Shown piece by piece: positions 5,467-9,132 of a stretch of 9,132 nt of DNA. Under the pieces are notes generated by a model. It was not told the origin of the DNA, made no database searches, and saw only the letters and a list, made by a program, of their open reading frames with translations. The DNA is taken from assembly GCA_947177695.1 (NCBI GenBank), contig CAMWVO010000048.1:1-9132 (forward strand), read 5' to 3'. The translations under genes and the position numbers were made by a program. Positions within the stretch are counted from its first letter, which is position 1, and every line of letters starts with the position of its first letter. The DNA comes from an uncultured Clostridia bacterium. GTDB lineage: Bacteria; Bacillota; Clostridia; Oscillospirales; Ruminococcaceae.

Positions 5467-5883
5467 TTAAATTAAAGGGTATGAAGCGATATAATATATT
5501 GAACAAAATCCACCTATGCAAAGCCAAATATTTATATTGAAAATAAGTCTTACAATTTTTGCGTATTTAAAATTATAGTTTGCCAAAGTACCTATAAACG
5601 CTCCCAAAGACGAGCCGCAGAATATTGCAAATATCAAGCCGGCAATAGATTTATCATGAACTATAAAAATGAAAGCCGCTATGTTAAGTATGGTCACTAA
5701 TATTATTACAGCGAAAAATTCAAGCTGCAAAAATCTAATTAATAATATTGGTAAAAACGAAATCACTAAAACATACCCAACCGGTGTTGTCATTATGCCG
5801 AAAAAATAGCTTAATACCGCAAGAGCCGCCCCTGTCAGATTTACTATTATGTACGGCAAAGTTTTCTTGACCTTATCACTCAT
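5467..5883 (-). CDS. Small integral membrane protein, array paralogue 1 (DUF1294-like), upstream of ygiQ
   Basis: A 138-residue hydrophobic protein opening M-S-D-K-V-K-K-T-L-P-Y-I-I-V-N, similar to the T-W-I-Y-I-V-V-N start of the 3165-3542 protein. Helices lie at about 9-29, 34-48, 55-75, 80-100 and 112-134. It has L-N-I-A-A-F (66-71), Asp77-Lys78, A-G-L-I-F-A-I-F-C-G-S-S-L-G-A-F-I-G (81-98), and F-N-I-N-I-W (115-120), aligning it with the five genes after ygiQ. It is therefore a dispersed member of the same array. It is strongly AT-rich (11 G+C in the 60 bases 5521-5580 by hand count). Its ATG (5883-5881) has no good ribosome binding site of its own. It overlaps the end of a 20-codon reading frame that does have one, so translation may depend on coupling. 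It ends 18 bases before ygiQ. Confidence 0.83.
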   Translation of the reverse strand: MSDKVKKTLPYIIVNLTGAALAVLSYFFGIMTTPVGYVLVISFLPILLIRFLQLEFFAVIILVTILNIAAFIFIVHDKSIAGLIFAIFCGSSLGAFIGTLANYNFKYAKIVRLIFNINIWLCIGGFCSIYYIASYPLI

Positions 5884-5938
5884 TTTCGGCAGCCCAGCTT
5901 TCTTGAATTTCCTGTTTTGAGACAGGTAAAAACGGCAT
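5876..5938 (-). pseudogene. 20-codon remnant copying the 5' end of ygiQ; possible coupling leader
   Basis: An ATG at 5938-5936, preceded by AGGGAGA (5945-5951), opens M-P-F-L-P-V-S-K-Q-E and ends in TGA at 5878-5876. The first 30 bases match the first 30 bases of ygiQ (5448-5419) at 28 positions. The remaining ten codons (I-Q-E-S-W-A-A-E-N-E) no longer match the local ygiQ well, though the Trp recalls the G-W seen at this place in other YgiQ proteins. The stop lies 8 bases inside the start of the next gene (5883), which has no strong binding site of its own. I read it as a duplication scar that may now serve as a translated leader; the second part is inference. Confidence 0.75.
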
Positions 5939-5955
5939 AAAAATTCTCCCTAAAG

Positions 5956-6360
5956 TTAGTATAGTACAACAACAAGCGACATCATAAATGCAATAAATAC
6001 ACTTGGAAAATGACAAGCCGTTAAAATTGCCGCCATGCCCACATTCTTTTTAAAAGAATAGTTTTCCTTTTTCGCACCGAGCTTTTTGCGCGTGTTTCGT
6101 ATTTTAAAATAAAGTATAAGATTTGGTATGTAAATATAAAATGATATAAACATCAAAAGAATTTTTCCGTTACGGCTTACATTTTCGTTGTCAATTTTGT
6201 CACCGACGATACCAAAAAGAATTAATGCCAGTATACCTAAAGCAACATTTAAAACCGCCGAAAGCTTCTTGGATACATAACGGCACAGCAACGCACCAAG
6301 AGGAAACTCAAAAAGATATAGGACAGCTATGGCAATTAATGTCGGCAAGTTTAAAATCAT
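5956..6360 (-). CDS. Small integral membrane protein of unknown family
   Basis: A 134-residue protein with four predicted helices (about 5-26, 33-52, 67-87, 107-132). A positively charged loop lies between helices three and four (K-I-R-N-T-R-K-K-L-G-A-K-K-E-N). It lacks the Asp-Lys plus glycine-rich turn of the neighbouring paralogues, so I do not group it with them. AGGAG overlaps the TAG stop of ftsK (TAGGAG at 6369-6374) and sits 8 bases before the ATG, so it is probably translated by coupling with ftsK. It is AT-rich compared with ftsK. I do not recognise the family and see no catalytic motif. Confidence 0.8.
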   Translation of the reverse strand: MILNLPTLIAIAVLYLFEFPLGALLCRYVSKKLSAVLNVALGILALILFGIVGDKIDNENVSRNGKILLMFISFYIYIPNLILYFKIRNTRKKLGAKKENYSFKKNVGMAAILTACHFPSVFIAFMMSLVVVLY

Positions 6361-6371
6361 TGCTTGTTCTC

Positions 6372-9065
6372 CTATTCTTCAACCGTTTCGTCAAGAACGT
6401 CCGTATCGGAAATCATATCGTTGTTTATCAGCTTCCTCTGCGCCCACATCTCCCGCGTAACAAGCACGGAACGCGGCTTCGAGCCCTCGTAGGGACCCAC
6501 CACGCCAAGCTCCTCAAGCTCGTCCATAACACGAGCCGCGCGGGCATAGCCCAGTTTAAGCTTCCTTTGCAGATAGGAAACGGAAGCTTGTCCCGCGTCG
6601 ATAAGGACTTCCACCGCTTGGTCGATAATATCGCCGTCTCCGCTTGGCACCGAACCGCTGTCTCCGCTGGGCTTCTCACCCTTGGGAACAGGCATATTTT
6701 TCTCTATCTCTTCAATAATTTCGTTGGAATACTCTACCGTTCCGCCGCTCTTGATGAATTCCACAACAGCTTCAACTTCCTTTGTGGAAGCAAAACAGCC
6801 CTGGATTCTCACAGGCTTTGGAATACCCTGCGGATAGTAAAGCATATCGCCGTGACCCAGAAGCTTCTCCGCGCCCGCCGTGTCGATAATTGTACGGCTG
6901 TCCACCTGGGACGAAACCGTCAGCGCAATTCTTGACGGAATGTTCGCCTTGATAAGTCCCGTGATAACGTCAACAGTGGGACGCTGTGTTGCGATAATAA
7001 GGTGCATTCCCGCCGCACGAGCCATTTGCGCAAGTCGGCAGATGGAGTCCTCCACCTCGTTTGCCGCAGCCATCATAAGGTCGGCAAGCTCGTCTATGAC
7101 AATGACGATCTTCGGCAGAGGTTCAACGCCCTCGGTCTCCGCAGCCATTTCATTGTAGCCGCCGTGGTCTCGGACGTTATAGTCCGCAAAAAGCTTGTAC
7201 CGCTTCAACATTTCCTGCACCGCCCAAGACAGCGCACCTGCCGCCTTTCGTGGGTCTGTTACAACAGGGATAAGCAGGTGGGGTATGCCGTCGTAAACCT
7301 TGAATTCAACCATTTTCGGGTCGATAAGCACAAGCCGCACCTCGTCGGGTGACGCATTGTATAAAATGCTCATAATTATACTGTTAGTACAAACAGACTT
7401 ACCAGAACCGGTAGTACCCGCAATAATAAGGTGGGGCATTTTTGCAATGTCGCCTATCATAATGTCGCCGTCGATATTTTTTCCCACAACAAAGCTAAGC
7501 TTGCTCTTGTTTGCGGCAAACTCTGGGCTTTCTATCATCTCACGAATTGTAACAATGTCTTTGACGCGGTTAGGAACTTCCACGCCCACAGCCGCCTTGC
7601 CGGGGATAGGCGCTTCTATACGCACTCCCGCCGCCGCAAGGTTCAGCGCGATGTCGTCGGAAAGTCCCGTAATCTTGGAAATCTTCACGCCCGCGCTTGG
7701 CTGCAATTCGTATCTTGTTACCGTCGGACCTCTGTGAATGTCAACGATACGTGTCTGAACGCCGAAGCTTTTCAGAGTGTCCACAAGGGTGTCGGCGTTG
7801 GTTTTCATTTCCGCCTCGGCTTCCGCGGCGTTAAGACTGTTGTCAACGTTTTTCAGCAGCGTTATGGGCGGGAACTGGTACACCGCTATCTCCGAACCCT
7901 GCTCGGCGATCTCGTGCTGAATGTCCGCCGCTGTGGGAGCGTCGGGCATATCCAATTCGTCGTCGGTCTGGATCTTATTTGAAGCGAGCGTTGACTGCTT
8001 TTTCGGCGGCTGAGCGGCAGGCTTCGCCGCAGGAGCGGGAGCAAAAGCAGGCTTTTTCTTTTCGGGAACGGCAGCCGCCTTTTTGATTATGTCCTCCAGA
8101 TCGCTTGATGCGGACTTGATCTTCTCCGTGGCTTCCACACCGGCGGCAGCAGACACGGGCGCGGGAGCTGCAACAGGGTGCTGGGGAAGCGTCTGCATAA
8201 ACTTTTCTTCCTCGGTAAGCTCCTTTTGAGGCTCGTCGGGTTCAAAGGGCAGCTCCTCCTTGGGGACGCTTTTCTTTCCCGCGGGCATAGGTATATCCAC
8301 ATTGAAATTCTTGGCTTTTTCCTTGACTATCTCTGTAGGTACGTCACTGTTGGGTACGTCCTTTGAAGCGGCTTTTGCAGCTTTTGCGGCTGCCTTGGCG
8401 TTTTGACGTTCCGCGGCGGTTTTCTTCGCTCCGGGAGGGGGAACGAAATCGCTGTCCTCTTCGGGGACATACTCTCCCCTTGCGGCATTCGCGGCTGAGA
8501 TACCCCTCTTTATCATCTTAACCACGTCAAGTATGGTCTTGTTCGCAAGTATCATTATAAACACGAAAATAAGCAGGAGAATAATAATAGTCGCCCCTGC
8601 CTTTTTAAACAGCATAAGAAGCGGTACTCCCACAAAAACGCTCATTACACCGCCGCCCCGAAGCTGTTTTCCCTCGGCGTAAAGGGCGGGAATTATTTCC
8701 TCAAAAAGATTGCCCTCGGGCAGAGCTATGCTTGAGATTATCCTTGCGAAAGCCGACAGCAGCAATATCATTATAAAGCACTGGATAACCCGTCCCTGAA
8801 CCGTCTGGCGGGACTTATCCATTGCTATCATCACCGAAACGTATATCAAGACTGCGGGTACGACAAACGCCGTCCACCCGAACATTCCCAGAAAAATATT
8901 ATGTATGCTGTTCCATGCGGACTCGCCCTTTATCAGCGCGAACGCCAGTATCAGCGCTCCCAGCGCGAACAGCATTGCCGACCAGAATACTCTGTCGCCG
9001 CTTTCCTGCTCGGCTTGCTTGGTCTGCTTCGATCTTGATGACGCGGTCGTTTTTCTTTCAGACAC
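6372..9065 (-). CDS. ftsK: DNA translocase FtsK/SpoIIIE family
   Basis: An 897-residue membrane-anchored ATPase that pumps DNA through the division or sporulation septum. Residues 1-25 are polar. Membrane helices lie at about 28-46, 57-82, 94-112 and 140-174 (one or two). A linker follows at roughly 180-390, rich in Ala, Pro, Lys and Glu. The motor then shows G-P-T-V-T-R-Y-E (446-453), Walker A G-T-T-G-S-G-K-S (550-557), L-I-D-P-K-M-V-E-F (580-588), Walker B V-I-D-E-L-A-D-L-M (656-664) and I-A-T-Q-R-P (691-696). The C-terminal winged-helix gamma domain (about 812-870; S-Y-L-Q-R-K-L-K-L-G-Y-A-R-A) recognises polarised DNA motifs in this family. The start is a GTG (9065-9063): an in-frame TAA lies three codons upstream and no Met occurs before residue 31. 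No clear ribosome binding site precedes it. It may be the vegetative or the sporulation paralogue; the sequence alone does not decide. Confidence 0.96.
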   Translation of the reverse strand: MSERKTTASSRSKQTKQAEQESGDRVFWSAMLFALGALILAFALIKGESAWNSIHNIFLGMFGWTAFVVPAVLIYVSVMIAMDKSRQTVQGRVIQCFIMILLLSAFARIISSIALPEGNLFEEIIPALYAEGKQLRGGGVMSVFVGVPLLMLFKKAGATIIILLLIFVFIMILANKTILDVVKMIKRGISAANAARGEYVPEEDSDFVPPPGAKKTAAERQNAKAAAKAAKAASKDVPNSDVPTEIVKEKAKNFNVDIPMPAGKKSVPKEELPFEPDEPQKELTEEEKFMQTLPQHPVAAPAPVSAAAGVEATEKIKSASSDLEDIIKKAAAVPEKKKPAFAPAPAAKPAAQPPKKQSTLASNKIQTDDELDMPDAPTAADIQHEIAEQGSEIAVYQFPPITLLKNVDNSLNAAEAEAEMKTNADTLVDTLKSFGVQTRIVDIHRGPTVTRYELQPSAGVKISKITGLSDDIALNLAAAGVRIEAPIPGKAAVGVEVPNRVKDIVTIREMIESPEFAANKSKLSFVVGKNIDGDIMIGDIAKMPHLIIAGTTGSGKSVCTNSIIMSILYNASPDEVRLVLIDPKMVEFKVYDGIPHLLIPVVTDPRKAAGALSWAVQEMLKRYKLFADYNVRDHGGYNEMAAETEGVEPLPKIVIVIDELADLMMAAANEVEDSICRLAQMARAAGMHLIIATQRPTVDVITGLIKANIPSRIALTVSSQVDSRTIIDTAGAEKLLGHGDMLYYPQGIPKPVRIQGCFASTKEVEAVVEFIKSGGTVEYSNEIIEEIEKNMPVPKGEKPSGDSGSVPSGDGDIIDQAVEVLIDAGQASVSYLQRKLKLGYARAARVMDELEELGVVGPYEGSKPRSVLVTREMWAQRKLINNDMISDTDVLDETVEE

Positions 9066-9132
9066 AATTTGTTAAAGCCAATATTCAGTAAGGGCGAAAC
9101 ACCCTTTTACTTTTTTTTATTGTAAGTTATTT
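9066..9132 (-). promoter_or_regulatory. Leader of ftsK with hairpin and possible promoter
   Basis: The right-edge 67 bases hold no gene. An inverted repeat at 9090-9106 (plus strand AAGGGCGAAACACCCTT) can fold into about seven pairs with a 3-base loop. On the plus strand it is followed by a T-rich run (9105-9118), the layout of an intrinsic terminator for plus-strand transcripts, but no plus-strand gene ends here. On the minus strand the pairing is slightly better (one G-U instead of a C-A mismatch) and the hairpin would lie in the ftsK 5' leader. TACAAT at 9124-9119 (minus strand) could be a -10 box; its -35 would lie outside the window. Role uncertain. Confidence 0.35.

Noticed and set aside
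5956..6360. The 134-residue gene as a seventh array member
   Set aside because: It lacks the Asp-Lys pair, the glycine-rich turn and the I-x-x-W tail; similar size and hydrophobicity are not enough.
6225..6935. Plus-strand open frame of 236 codons
   Set aside because: It lies antisense to ftsK and the 134-residue gene, has no family-like motifs and no ribosome binding site I can support; it is a shadow of the real frames.
7431..7982. Plus-strand open frame of 183 codons
   Set aside because: It is antisense to the conserved motor domain of ftsK, whose motifs are unmistakable on the other strand.

Overview
The window looks like chromosomal DNA of a Gram-positive, low-to-moderate GC clostridial bacterium, most likely a Ruminococcus-like member of the Oscillospiraceae. 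This is an inference from strong AGGAG-type ribosome binding sites, an FtsK/SpoIIIE with a long alanine/proline-rich linker, a clostridial-type YgiQ radical SAM protein, and a stand-alone ComEC-like metallo-hydrolase paired with DUF3006. Every gene I can support lies on the minus strand, so the reading order runs from right to left. Spacing is tight (0 to about 75 bases), as in one long operon or a few nested ones.

Layout in reading order. (1) A leader of 67 bases with a hairpin, then the DNA translocase ftsK (9065-6372). (2) Two small AT-rich membrane-protein genes (6360-5956 and 5883-5467). Between them sits a 20-codon reading frame that copies the first ten codons of ygiQ. (3) ygiQ (5448-3544). 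(4) A tandem run of five small membrane-protein genes (3542-1438). (5) A membrane-anchored beta-lactamase-fold hydrolase (1421-447) and a DUF3006 gene (444-238). (6) The 5' end of a MurR/RpiR-type regulator with an in-frame TAA at codon 33, running off the left edge.

The unusual part is the set of small membrane proteins. Six of them (125-143 residues; the five in the run plus the one just before ygiQ) share one plan. Each has N-terminal hydrophobic helices, in most cases an Asp-Lys pair, then a glycine-rich turn of the type L-P-F-G-G-L-G-A or L-L-G-G-S-L-G-S, then a last helix around a conserved Trp. The plan recalls DUF1294 but they are divergent. They form two subgroups: three start with an F-I-x-K-H-P-C-I-A motif and three with a W/P-[IY]-Y-I-x-V-N-like motif. 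Repeated heptamers (TCTANNN) and an identical 18-base leader with ribosome binding site join several of them, which points to repeated local duplication and exchange. No function can be read from the sequence.

The conserved genes around them (chromosome translocation, radical SAM, surface hydrolase) are ordinary housekeeping or peripheral genes. The array appears to be an accessory expansion placed between them. No RNA gene, CRISPR array, transposase or phage gene was seen.
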